54,335 bases of DNA. Source: Candidatus Parachristensenella avicola. GTDB taxonomy: Bacteria > Bacillota > Clostridia > Christensenellales > UMGS416. The notes beneath the pieces were generated by a model that saw nothing but the letters and a program-made list of their open reading frames with translations, had not been told where the DNA came from and did not search any database. The stretch is taken from the NCBI GenBank assembly GCA_904420205.1, contig CAJFUN010000037.1, positions 1-54,335 on the forward strand, given 5' to 3'. This document shows, in pieces, positions 24,294-32,343 of the stretch; positions within the stretch are counted from its first letter, which is position 1; every line of letters begins with the position of its first letter. The position numbers were made by a program, and so were the translations under genes.

Positions 24294-24591
24294 TTATATC
24301 AGATCCCGGCTTGTATGTCATGGTATCCGAGGAAATTCCTGTGAGAACAGGAAACAAATCCGATATTATCCGGAAATAGGCAGGGTTGGGCGGCAAGCAA
24401 TATGAGCAGCGGTATGATGATTTGCCATACGCTATATTAGACAAATATCATACTTAATTAATATGAAAATAAATATATAATTTATCTAAAAATGAAAGAT
24501 AGAACATTGAAAAAATCAATATAGATCATATAAATTTATTAAAAAATTCACTATAATAAAAATACTAGAAAGCGGAAAGGATGGGAAGAAC
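24294..24591. promoter_or_regulatory. AT-rich divergent control region with an inverted repeat
   Basis: This 298-base gap between fucI and the lipoprotein gene is far richer in A and T than the flanks, especially 24430-24570. A perfect 18-base inverted repeat TTCCTGTgagaACAGGAA at 24336-24353 lies 85 bases upstream of fucI. TATAAT at about 24552-24557 may be the -10 of the plus-strand gene. No open frame or RNA gene is evident. Confidence 0.55.
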
Positions 24592-26406
24592 ATGAAAAGA
24601 ATCATTGCCTATGCACTGTGTCTGCTGGTAGTTGCGCTTTCCGGAGCCTGTTCGACGCCGGGCGGACGGATTGAGACAGTCAGCGAGGCAAGCCAGCCGC
24701 TGGAACCGGAGCTGGAGCCGGCCAGCTGGCAGCAGAAGACCGATCCGGTTACGCTTTCAATGGCGGCCACCAATGTTTGGCTTGATACGGATGGGCAATT
24801 CCCTTTATGGGCTGAGGATGAGGTGTCCAGGCGGATTACCGACCTGACCGGCGTTAAGCTCAATATTATCATGGGAAATGAGGTCAGCGTTGGCCAAGGC
24901 ATATTGAATGTAATCCTGGCCTCCAATGATTTTCCTGATCTGCTCTTCGTCCATCAGGATAAAGAGGTGATTCAGCTTTCAGACCGCAGCTACAGCCAGC
25001 CGCTGGATGAGCTGGCAGCCCAATACTGTCCGGATTTCTGGGACAGCCTGGATCCGCTGGAGATCCTCAATAACCAGCAGGCCGACGGCCATGTTTATAC
25101 CTTTCGGAAGGGCTATATGACCCAGGAGGCCTATGACGACCCGACCATCGTCCTGCAGCCGCCCAGGACGCTGACGCTGCGACGGGATCTGCTGGAGAAG
25201 CTGGGACGAAATATGCCTCAATCCATTGAGGAGCTGGAAGAGCTGCTGCGGCTTGTCAAGGATCAGGGCCAAGCTTTGGGCGTGAGCTACCCGCTGCGGC
25301 AGTATGCCGTCACGGCGTCGCCCATCGCTGAATGGATGGGGGTGCGGCGTTACCTTACCTGGGATGGGGAGGCAGGTTCGGTGCGCACGCCTCTGCGGGA
25401 TCCCGGATGGCTGGCTTATTTCCAGCTGATGAACCGCTGGTACCGGGATGGGCTGCTGGTGCTGCCGGAGATGGAGGTCTGCTGGCGAAGCGACCTGGGC
25501 ATCCCTTGGGCCTATGGGACAGAGGACACGCCGGGGCCCTCTAGTTTTTATTTGGGCACCACAGGTATGGAGTTTGCCACCGCTACGGAGACTCGAGCTT
25601 CCAGCAACGAGGCGCTATATGTGATGCGGAAAAAAACCGGACCGGAAGACGAGGCTTTCCCCTATGCGCTGGTGGAAGAGCCGCTAACGTATGAGGGGGA
25701 GATCCTGTTGCAAGCCGCGGATCAGCAGGTCGCCCTAGCGGATGATACGGCGATCAGCCGCGGCCGCGGCGGGCTCTTTATTACCAATGGATGTCTCAAG
25801 CCGGAGCGGGCGATTCTCTTTATGCAGTTCCTAAAAGGGCGCGAAGGCGCGCAGCTGGTCAGCTGGGGTGTGGAGGGCCTTCATTATGACCGGGACGACG
25901 AAGGGCATATCGTCTATCGGGAGGATTACCGCAATCCTGAAAGCTATATCAATGAAGATATCCATACCTTGCGCGAACATGGGATTGGATACTGGAACTG
26001 GATGGATAACGGCTGGGTAGAAGGCAAGCTAGCCTCTTCGCCGGTATCCTATTATACCAATCAGGATGCGCTGGAAATGCGGGCGATGAAAATTCGCGCC
26101 GGGCAGAATTATAAGGCCTATGCGGCGAAAAATAAGAGCCCGGTTTTCCACTTTGCCGAGCCTACCTTTGGCACGGAAGCCTATACGGCCTATATTCAGT
26201 TGCAGGACGAGTGGTATCACGGAGTCTGGGAGTTGGTACATGCGCCTAGCGAGGAAGCGGTGGCCGAAGGATGGGAGAAGCTGATGCGCGATATGACGAC
26301 TGCGGGGCTTGATAACTTGGAGGAGGAGATGACAGTGCGCTTCAAGGATGCCTTGGCCCGTTATCAGGCGGCTGGATATTTTACCGAAATCCAGGACGGA
26401 ACATAG
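24592..26406 (+). CDS. Large extracellular solute-binding lipoprotein
   Basis: A 604-residue binding protein of the family 1 type, resembling the large (500-600 residue) lipoproteins that serve carbohydrate ABC transporters with LplB/YtcP-type permeases. A lipoprotein signal ends at LSGACS (Cys near residue 20), followed by a flexible acidic linker; VTLSMAATNVWL and ITDLTGVKLNIIMGN begin the first lobe. No permease or ATPase gene is in the neighbourhood, so it must work with components encoded elsewhere. Divergent placement from fucI hints at fucose-containing or host-derived glycans, but this is only context. It has GGAAAGG upstream and ends before a terminator. Confidence 0.88.
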   Translation: MKRIIAYALCLLVVALSGACSTPGGRIETVSEASQPLEPELEPASWQQKTDPVTLSMAATNVWLDTDGQFPLWAEDEVSRRITDLTGVKLNIIMGNEVSVGQGILNVILASNDFPDLLFVHQDKEVIQLSDRSYSQPLDELAAQYCPDFWDSLDPLEILNNQQADGHVYTFRKGYMTQEAYDDPTIVLQPPRTLTLRRDLLEKLGRNMPQSIEELEELLRLVKDQGQALGVSYPLRQYAVTASPIAEWMGVRRYLTWDGEAGSVRTPLRDPGWLAYFQLMNRWYRDGLLVLPEMEVCWRSDLGIPWAYGTEDTPGPSSFYLGTTGMEFATATETRASSNEALYVMRKKTGPEDEAFPYALVEEPLTYEGEILLQAADQQVALADDTAISRGRGGLFITNGCLKPERAILFMQFLKGREGAQLVSWGVEGLHYDRDDEGHIVYREDYRNPESYINEDIHTLREHGIGYWNWMDNGWVEGKLASSPVSYYTNQDALEMRAMKIRAGQNYKAYAAKNKSPVFHFAEPTFGTEAYTAYIQLQDEWYHGVWELVHAPSEEAVAEGWEKLMRDMTTAGLDNLEEEMTVRFKDALARYQAAGYFTEIQDGT

Positions 26407-26426
26407 CTGGTGTGAAGAAAAGGGGA

Positions 26427-26450
26427 GGGGAAGAAAACCTTCCCCTTTTT
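26427..26450 (+). terminator. Terminator of the solute-binding lipoprotein gene
   Basis: GGGGAAG and CTTCCCC flank an AAAAC loop and run into TTTTT, 20 bases past the stop. From here to the next gene at 26626 I see only an extended -10 element. Confidence 0.85.
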
Positions 26451-26591
26451 GCATCTGAAGGGAGGAGGGGCGAGCGGGAGGCATGGCTGCCAGAATGCGC
26501 GCTTTGCGGCCTTATAGGGCCGGGGAAACACGCCTTTATGAACTTTTTACGACAGGTTAGGCCTGGATACTGGAAGCGGGAGCCCAGAAAT

Positions 26592-26600
26592 GGTACAATG
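26592..26600 (+). promoter_or_regulatory. Possible extended -10 promoter of the DUF5685 gene
   Basis: TGGTACAAT (TGn-TACAAT) lies about 25 bases before the start codon; no clear -35 is visible. Confidence 0.45.
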
Positions 26601-26625
26601 AGAGACAAAAATGGGGGAGCATATC

Positions 26626-27465
26626 ATGTTTGGCTATTTACGCCCGCTGCAGGATGAACTGAAAGTCAAGGAGGCTCGGCTGTACCGGGCTGTATATTGC
26701 GGGATCTGCAGAGCCATGGCGCGGCGCGCCGGCCAGCTTCCCCGGCTGGCGTTGCAATACGATGCGGTGCTTCCGGCCCTTTTGTGGCTGGCCCTTTCCG
26801 AGAAGGAGGGACGAATGGAGAAGCGGCGGTGCGTAGCCCAGCCGGTCAAGGCTCATCCCGTGATGGTGGATCATCCTGCCTTGGACGTGGCGGCGGATGT
26901 GTGCCTGCTGCTGGCTCACCGCAAGCTGAAGGATAATGCAGCGGACGAACATAGAATTACGGCGGCAGCCGGCAGCCGGCTGCTGGCCGGGGCCGTGAAG
27001 GGCAGCCAAGAGCGGCTGGGCCGCGAGACGGTGGAGGAAGTGGACCAATGCTTGACGCGCCTGTCCCAGCTGGAGCGGGAAGGTTGCAGCGCGCTGGACG
27101 AGGTAGCTGATGCTTCCGGCGGCATGCTGCAGGCGCTATTCTTGGCGGGGCCGGGTCTGCCTGAGGCGGCGAAAAAGCCGCTGGGATGGCTGGGATATCA
27201 GACGGGGCGCTGGGTCTACCTGGCCGACTGCATCGATGACTACGATCAGGATGCCCAAAGCGGCGCCTATAACGTGCTGCTTATGAGCGGCCAGCCCCGC
27301 GAGGAAGCCTTGAACCTGGCCCGGGAAGCCTGCGATTACGCGGCGGCTCAGGCCGCAGCAGCGCTGGATCTGATGGATCTGAAGCGATATCGCGGGCTAT
27401 TGGAGAATTATTATTTTGCGGGTATGCCCTATAGGCTGACGCAATTAGGCAAAAAGGAGAAATAG
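26626..27465 (+). CDS. DUF5685 family protein
   Basis: A 279-residue, mostly helical protein of unknown function, DUF5685. It opens with MFGYLRPLQDELKVKEARLY and carries VYCGICRAM (CxxC pair near residues 24-27), RCVAQPVKAHP, LAHRKLKDN, and an Asp-rich helix YLADCIDDYDQDAQSGAYN near residue 205. That Asp ladder recalls metal-binding helices of all-helical isoprenoid-type folds, which is only an analogy. No signal peptide. The ATG at 26626 is chosen over an upstream in-frame ATG because GGGGGAG precedes it by 6 bases. The J-domain gene begins on the base after its stop codon, a pairing I recall from other Clostridia, so the two proteins probably work together. Confidence 0.8.
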   Translation: MFGYLRPLQDELKVKEARLYRAVYCGICRAMARRAGQLPRLALQYDAVLPALLWLALSEKEGRMEKRRCVAQPVKAHPVMVDHPALDVAADVCLLLAHRKLKDNAADEHRITAAAGSRLLAGAVKGSQERLGRETVEEVDQCLTRLSQLEREGCSALDEVADASGGMLQALFLAGPGLPEAAKKPLGWLGYQTGRWVYLADCIDDYDQDAQSGAYNVLLMSGQPREEALNLAREACDYAAAQAAAALDLMDLKRYRGLLENYYFAGMPYRLTQLGKKEK

Positions 27466-28083
27466 ATGAACAATCCCTGGAAGACGTTGGGCGTGAATGA
27501 AGGCGCATCAGAAGAGGAGATCAAAAAGGCATATCGTAACTTGGCGAAAAAATACCATCCAGACCGGTACGCTAACTCGCCCATGAAGGACGAGGCAGAG
27601 CGCAAAATGCAGGAGATCAACGAAGCCTATGACTTTTTGATGAAGCAGGGCGCCAATGCCTCCTCAGCCTGGAGCGGTGGAGCCGGACAGAACCGGCAGC
27701 GCACGCAGACCGGCGGCGATCCGCAGAGCTTCGTCTATATTCGTCAGATGATTCAGATGGGGAATTATGCGATGGCGGAGAACCTGCTGGATAATATGCA
27801 GATCCGTTCGGCGGAGTGGTATTATCTGCGGGGGACGCTATATCTCAGGCGCGGCTGGTTCGCTCAGGGAAAGCAATGCTTGGCTCAGGCGGTTTCCATG
27901 GATCCGGATAATTTTGAGTATCGCCAGGCCTATGAACAGGTGACCCAGACTACCCAGCAGTATCGCCAAGCTAGCTATGGCAACCAAGCGGGTAACCCGG
28001 ACTGCTGCACCGTTTGCAGTTGGCTGTACTGTGCTGACTGCTGCTGCGAGTGCTCAGGCGGCGACTGCATCCCCTGCTGCTGA
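27466..28083 (+). CDS. J-domain protein with a cysteine-rich tail
   Basis: A 205-residue protein. Residues 3-60 form a J domain with the essential HPD in YHPDRYAN, which stimulates the ATPase of DnaK-type chaperones. There is no G/F-rich linker, zinc finger or substrate domain of a true DnaJ. A TPR-like helical region follows (about 85-155, [14 protein letters not shown] and [16 protein letters not shown]). The last 27 residues hold 11 cysteines ([19 protein letters not shown]), which could bind metal or be acylated. It is the second gene of the DUF5685 unit. What it recruits DnaK to is unknown. Confidence 0.88.
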   Translation: MNNPWKTLGVNEGASEEEIKKAYRNLAKKYHPDRYANSPMKDEAERKMQEINEAYDFLMKQGANASSAWSGGAGQNRQRTQTGGDPQSFVYIRQMIQMGNYAMAENLLDNMQIRSAEWYYLRGTLYLRRGWFAQGKQCLAQAVSMDPDNFEYRQAYEQVTQTTQQYRQASYGNQAGNPDCCTVCSWLYCADCCCECSGGDCIPCC

Positions 28084-28093
28084 GGCGTTGCGT

Positions 28094-28612
28094 ATGGATG
28101 GCCTGAAGGGAGCCCGGCGCGTGACCGTGCCGGCGATGATCACGGCGGTCAGCCTGCTGCTAATGGTGGCCAGCGGCATGATGGATACGGGGCAGCTGGG
28201 TACGCTGGTGCTGCTTAGCCTGCTCCCCATGATTTTGCTGACGGAGGGCGCATGGCTGCCGGCAGCCGCCTCCTACGGGGCGACTCTGGCCTGCGGTCTG
28301 ATCCTTGTGCCCGATAAGGTGATGGTAATAGCCTATGCCCTGTTTTTTGGATGTTTCGGGTTCGCATGGCAAGCCCTGCAGCGGCTAAGCCGTCCCTGGC
28401 TGCGGGTGCTGCTCGCTTGGCTGGGGTTTAACATCGTATGGAGCCTAGGGCTGTTTTGGGCCCGCGGGCTGTGGAGCCAGATGCCTTATTTGTGGGTTTT
28501 CTTAGCGGGGCAGCCGGCATTTTTCCTATATGATTATCTTTTTGGCGCCTGCGTGCGGTATTATCGCACGCATCTTGCAGCACGCATTGGAAGGCTGGGA
28601 AGGCGGGGATAG
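28094..28612 (+). CDS. Polytopic membrane protein of unknown function
   Basis: A 172-residue protein with about five hydrophobic segments (for example VPAMITAVSLLLMVASGMM, LGTLVLLSLLPMILL, VMVIAYALFFGCFGFAW, VLLAWLGFNIVWSLGLF and LWVFLAGQPAFFLYDYLF). I do not recognise a family. The frame extends back to 27977 inside the J-domain gene; the ATG at 28094 with GAGG about 10 bases upstream gives a protein that starts just before the first membrane helix. It lies 10 bases after the J-domain gene and 2 bases before the flavoprotein gene, so it belongs to the same operon. Confidence 0.65.
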   Translation: MDGLKGARRVTVPAMITAVSLLLMVASGMMDTGQLGTLVLLSLLPMILLTEGAWLPAAASYGATLACGLILVPDKVMVIAYALFFGCFGFAWQALQRLSRPWLRVLLAWLGFNIVWSLGLFWARGLWSQMPYLWVFLAGQPAFFLYDYLFGACVRYYRTHLAARIGRLGRRG

Positions 28613-28614
28613 CT

Positions 28615-30540
28615 ATGGCATCGGTAATGATCGAGCGTCAATATATTCGGGCTGACGCGCTGGTGGTGGGCAGCGGTGCGGCCGGGCTCAACGCGGCGGT
28701 AAGCCTAAAAAAGCAAGGGCTTAAGCGCGTTGTGCTGATTAGCAGCGGCCTGAACCGGGGGACATCCCGCAATACGGGCAGCGATAAGCAGACCTATTAT
28801 AAGCTGGGCCTTTCGTCCCAGGCGGACAGTATCGCGTCCATGGCGGAAACGCTCTTTTCCGGCGGCGCTATGGATGGTCCCACGGCGCTGGCAGAGGCGG
28901 CACTTTCCGCCCGGGGCTTTTTGCATTTGGCCGATATCGGGGTGCCTTTTCCCCAAGACCGGTACGGATGTTTTCCCGGCTATCAGACCGATCATGACCC
29001 GGCGGGGCGCGCCTCTTCCTGCGGCCCCTATACCTCTCGGGATATGACCCGGCAATTGGAGCAGGAAGCGCGGTTATGGGGAGCTGAACTGTGGGGCGGC
29101 TATCAGGCGGTGCGGCTTTTGACGGCGGACGGCGCGGTGCAGGGTGTGGCGGCGCTTAACCTCAAGGCGCTGAAGCGGAAGCGCGTGGAGCTGGCCTATT
29201 TTCTGACCCGCGCCGTGGTATATGCTGTGGGAGCCAGCGCGGGGCTTTATGCCGCCAGCGTTTATCCGGCCAGCCAGCTGGGCGGCATGGGTGCGGCGCT
29301 GATGGCGGGCGCTCCAGCGGTAAACCTGACGGAATGGCAGTATGGTATCGCCTCGCTTCATCCGCGCTGGAATCTTTCTGGTAGCTATCAGCAGATCATT
29401 CCACGCTATTTTTCCGTCCAAGAAGAAGGGGGAGAAGAATACGAATTCCTGACCGAGGTATTCGCGAATCCGGCCGCAATGCTGGATGCTATCTTTCTTA
29501 AAGGGTATCAGTGGCCCTTTGACGCGGAGAAAACCCAAAATAGCGGATCATCCCTCATCGACCTGGCGGTATGGCGGCAGCGTCAGCTGGGCCGCAAGGT
29601 ATATCTGGATTTCCGGCAAAACCCCTTGGGGCTAAGCTGGGCGGAGCTGTGGGGTCTGCTGGGTGACACCGCTAGAAGCTATCTTGCCAACTCCCATGTA
29701 ACCGGAGAGCGGCCTGTCGACCGCTTGGCCTCGATCAATGCGCCTGCCCTTGCCCTCTATCGGGACAAGGGGAGGGATCTGTCGGCCGAGCCCCTGGAAA
29801 TCGCCGTATGCGCGCAGCACCAGAACGGCGGCCTGCAGGTGGATCATTGGTGGCGGTCGCCATTGGAAGGGCTCTATCCGGTGGGCGAATGCGCGGGTAC
29901 CCATGGCGTGCGCCGTCCGGGCGGCGCAGCCCTGAACAGCGGCCAAGTCGGCAGCATGCGGGCGGCCCAGTGGATTGCGGCGCACCCAATGCCAGAACAC
30001 GCCTGGGATGAAGCGCTGCAAGAGCAGGCGCAAGCCCTGGAGGCGCGGACGCTGGGATTTTTGCAGGAAGGCGGGGTGTCTCCGGCCGCCTGCTGGCGCC
30101 GGCTGCGGACCCGGATGGAAGGGATGGACCATGTGCGGAGCCTTGAGCGCGCCCGGGAAATTGCCCAATCTGCCCGAGACGCGCTTTACAGCCTGGAGCG
30201 GGATATGACCGCGCGCTCTTTCCGTGAACTGGAGATGGCCTTTACCGTGGAGGACCTCCTGATGACGCAATGGGCCATGGCGGCGTCCGTCGCCGACTAT
30301 GTGGAGGCGGGAGGCGGGAGCCGCGGCTCTGCCCTGATTGCCGACAAGACGGGAACGCTGGAGCTGCCTTGGCTGTGCTGCCGGGCGGCCAACCGCGCAC
30401 TGGATGGGCAGGTACAGCAGGTTTGCTTCCGGCAGGGAAATATGGCGTGTCATTTCCGCACGGTTCTGCCGCTGCCGCAGGAAGAAAGCTGGTTTGAAAC
30501 GGCCTGGGCTCAGTTCCAGGCGGGGGCCATCTACCGGTAA
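28615..30540 (+). CDS. FAD-binding oxidoreductase, fumarate reductase/succinate dehydrogenase flavoprotein family
   Basis: A 641-residue flavoprotein. The dinucleotide-binding motif ALVVGSGAAGLNAAVSL lies at about residues 15-31, a second FAD strand at RAVVYAVGASAGLYA, and GLYPVGECAGTHGVRRPGGAALNSGQ is the C-terminal FAD motif of the fumarate reductase/L-aspartate oxidase family. A helical C-terminal domain follows, as in those enzymes. It has no haem or flavin-transfer domain and no signal peptide. Electron partner and substrate are unknown. It starts 2 bases after the membrane protein gene and has no obvious link to the J-domain protein beyond that. Confidence 0.87.
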   Translation: MASVMIERQYIRADALVVGSGAAGLNAAVSLKKQGLKRVVLISSGLNRGTSRNTGSDKQTYYKLGLSSQADSIASMAETLFSGGAMDGPTALAEAALSARGFLHLADIGVPFPQDRYGCFPGYQTDHDPAGRASSCGPYTSRDMTRQLEQEARLWGAELWGGYQAVRLLTADGAVQGVAALNLKALKRKRVELAYFLTRAVVYAVGASAGLYAASVYPASQLGGMGAALMAGAPAVNLTEWQYGIASLHPRWNLSGSYQQIIPRYFSVQEEGGEEYEFLTEVFANPAAMLDAIFLKGYQWPFDAEKTQNSGSSLIDLAVWRQRQLGRKVYLDFRQNPLGLSWAELWGLLGDTARSYLANSHVTGERPVDRLASINAPALALYRDKGRDLSAEPLEIAVCAQHQNGGLQVDHWWRSPLEGLYPVGECAGTHGVRRPGGAALNSGQVGSMRAAQWIAAHPMPEHAWDEALQEQAQALEARTLGFLQEGGVSPAACWRRLRTRMEGMDHVRSLERAREIAQSARDALYSLERDMTARSFRELEMAFTVEDLLMTQWAMAASVADYVEAGGGSRGSALIADKTGTLELPWLCCRAANRALDGQVQQVCFRQGNMACHFRTVLPLPQEESWFETAWAQFQAGAIYR

Positions 30541-30552
30541 TCCGGGGCAGTG

Positions 30553-30561
30553 TGGTATAAT
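30553..30561 (+). promoter_or_regulatory. Extended -10 promoter of the envelope cluster
   Basis: TGGTATAAT (TGn-TATAAT), 75 bases upstream of the FHA gene, in the only sizable gap before the six-gene cluster. The -35 is not recognisable. Confidence 0.55.
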
Positions 30562-30635
30562 GGAAGAACACCATCCGGCTGCCGGCTCCCAAGGCGCCCG
30601 GAGCGGCGCGCGAACACTTTAAATATAGGGAGGAC

Positions 30636-31103
30636 ATGATGCAGCAATCCATTTATACCCTTGCCGCTACCGGGTTCCGGTATGTGGCGGTGCTGATAAT
30701 GGCGCTCATTTTTCTGAATATATTCCGATCTTCGCTGCAGGACGCCCGGCGGCGGCGGCAAAGCGCCGAGGGGCTGCCGCAGATCTATGTAGGCGTGCTC
30801 GAGATCCGAGACGAAAACCGCAAGAGTTTAAAATTCGGCATTCTGCAGGACTGCATGGTAGGGCGTTCCAACCGGTGCGACATTGCGTTGAAGGATAAAA
30901 CCATGGCCCCGGTGCATGCCCATATCTTTTTGCAGGGCGGGCAGCTTTATATTATGCCTATGTCGAGAAAACCGGTCAAGGTCAACGGGCAGCGGGTGCG
31001 CAGCCGCACGCCGATCAACGAAGGGGATAGCCTGATGATGGGGCTGACCCGGGGCAGCGTGCGGCTGCTGCAGCAGGAGGTGGCGCATGGGAAGCATCGG
31101 TAA
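30636..31103 (+). CDS. Membrane-anchored FHA-domain protein
   Basis: A 155-residue protein with one N-terminal membrane helix (about 13-30) and a cytoplasmic forkhead-associated domain (about 48-150), the fold that binds phosphothreonine peptides. MVGRSNRCDIALKDKTMAPVHAHI corresponds to the FHA core; the glycine-arginine and histidine are kept, but the serine of the usual SRxHA motif is alanine here. An ATGATG start leaves two choices three bases apart; the second has better spacing to GGGAGG. It overlaps the FtsW/RodA gene, so it may tether or tune septal or lateral wall synthesis under a Ser/Thr kinase, as FHA proteins near FtsW/PbpA do in other bacteria. Confidence 0.87.
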   Translation: MMQQSIYTLAATGFRYVAVLIMALIFLNIFRSSLQDARRRRQSAEGLPQIYVGVLEIRDENRKSLKFGILQDCMVGRSNRCDIALKDKTMAPVHAHIFLQGGQLYIMPMSRKPVKVNGQRVRSRTPINEGDSLMMGLTRGSVRLLQQEVAHGKHR

Positions 31104-32343
31104 GCGCAGTGGCATGCTGATGAGCCTGGTGGCAATCCTGGAGATTGTCAGCTTTGGCCTGTTGTCTATCCGCGGAGAAGGCATTGATTACGAGGCTTTT
31201 ATCGTGTTGGGGCTTAGCCTGCTTCTCCTGTTCCTGCAGTATTGGGTGCTGCCGCAGTTCTTTCGTCATGCGGACCGGTACGTCATGGTCATCGTCAACC
31301 TACTGATGGCCATTGGGTTAATTTTCCAGTACCGGTTGAGCTCTTCGACGGCCTATAAGCAGGTGATCTGCTGCGCGGCGGGGCTCATCGCGATGATCGT
31401 GATGATGCAGCTCGTCCTAAAGGATGTGTTCAAACGTCGATATATCTACTTGTATATGATTTTCGGCATTATTCTGGTGGCGATTACCCTGGTGCTGGGC
31501 CGGGTGATCGGCGGGGCGAAAAACTGGCTGAGCCTGTCGGAGACGCTGTCCGTTCAGCCTTCAGAATTCGCCAAGGTGGTGCTGGTGGTGGTGCTGGCCC
31601 TCTGGCTTCGGGAAAATCATACTTTCCGGCAGCTGATTCCCATGTTTGCCTATGTGTTCATCTGCGTATGCCTATTGGTGCTGGCTAGAGATCTGGGCGC
31701 TGCGCTTTTGTATTTCGGCACCTTTTTAATGATGCTGTTTGTGGCGACCTCAAGCTTATTCTATGTGACGGCCGGGCTGGGCGCTTTGGCGGTAGGCGGC
31801 GTGGTCAGCTACCATCTTTTCGACCATGTGAAAACCCGCGTTTCCGTATGGCTGAACCCTTGGAGCCAGGCCAATGACGGCGGTTATCAGATCGTGCAAG
31901 GTTTGATGGCCATTGTATCCGGAGGGATGTTCGGCACCGGATTGGGGTTAGGCAGCCCTAAATCCATCCCGGCTTACCGAACGGACTACATTTTTGCGGT
32001 AGTCTGCGAGGAGATGGGCGTGTTGGCAGGTATCCTGCTCATCGGTTTTTATGTAATGCTGGTGGTGCGGGGCGCGATTATCGCCCGGCGTGCGGTGAAC
32101 GCCTATCATGCGCTGCTGGCTTTGGGGAGTACGGTGCTCATCGCATTGCAGAGCTTTATCATCATCGGCGGCGTCATCAAGCTCATCCCGCTGACGGGCA
32201 TCACGCTGCCGCTGGTTAGCTACGGCGGCAGCTCGATGGTGGCGACCTTTATGCTTATCGGTATCCTGCAAGCCGTTTCAGAAGCCAGCGGCCGGGAGGC
32301 TGAGGCTCATCTTGAGGAAGAAGGCGAGGAGGAAGAAGCATGA
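31087..32343 (+). CDS. FtsW/RodA/SpoVE-family SEDS glycosyltransferase
   Basis: A 418-residue polytopic protein with about ten membrane helices, of the SEDS family that polymerises peptidoglycan from lipid II. Characteristic stretches are GGAKNWLSL, LSVQPSEFAKV, ARDLGAALLYFG, GLGLGSPKSIPAYRTDYIFAVVCEEMG and TGITLPLVSYGGSSM. It overlaps the FHA gene by 17 bases with AGGAGG 6 bases before the ATG, and its TGA overlaps the ATG of the PBP gene, so the SEDS enzyme and its transpeptidase are translated as a pair. Which of division, elongation or sporulation it serves is not settled by sequence. Confidence 0.93.
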   Translation: MGSIGKRSGMLMSLVAILEIVSFGLLSIRGEGIDYEAFIVLGLSLLLLFLQYWVLPQFFRHADRYVMVIVNLLMAIGLIFQYRLSSSTAYKQVICCAAGLIAMIVMMQLVLKDVFKRRYIYLYMIFGIILVAITLVLGRVIGGAKNWLSLSETLSVQPSEFAKVVLVVVLALWLRENHTFRQLIPMFAYVFICVCLLVLARDLGAALLYFGTFLMMLFVATSSLFYVTAGLGALAVGGVVSYHLFDHVKTRVSVWLNPWSQANDGGYQIVQGLMAIVSGGMFGTGLGLGSPKSIPAYRTDYIFAVVCEEMGVLAGILLIGFYVMLVVRGAIIARRAVNAYHALLALGSTVLIALQSFIIIGGVIKLIPLTGITLPLVSYGGSSMVATFMLIGILQAVSEASGREAEAHLEEEGEEEEA

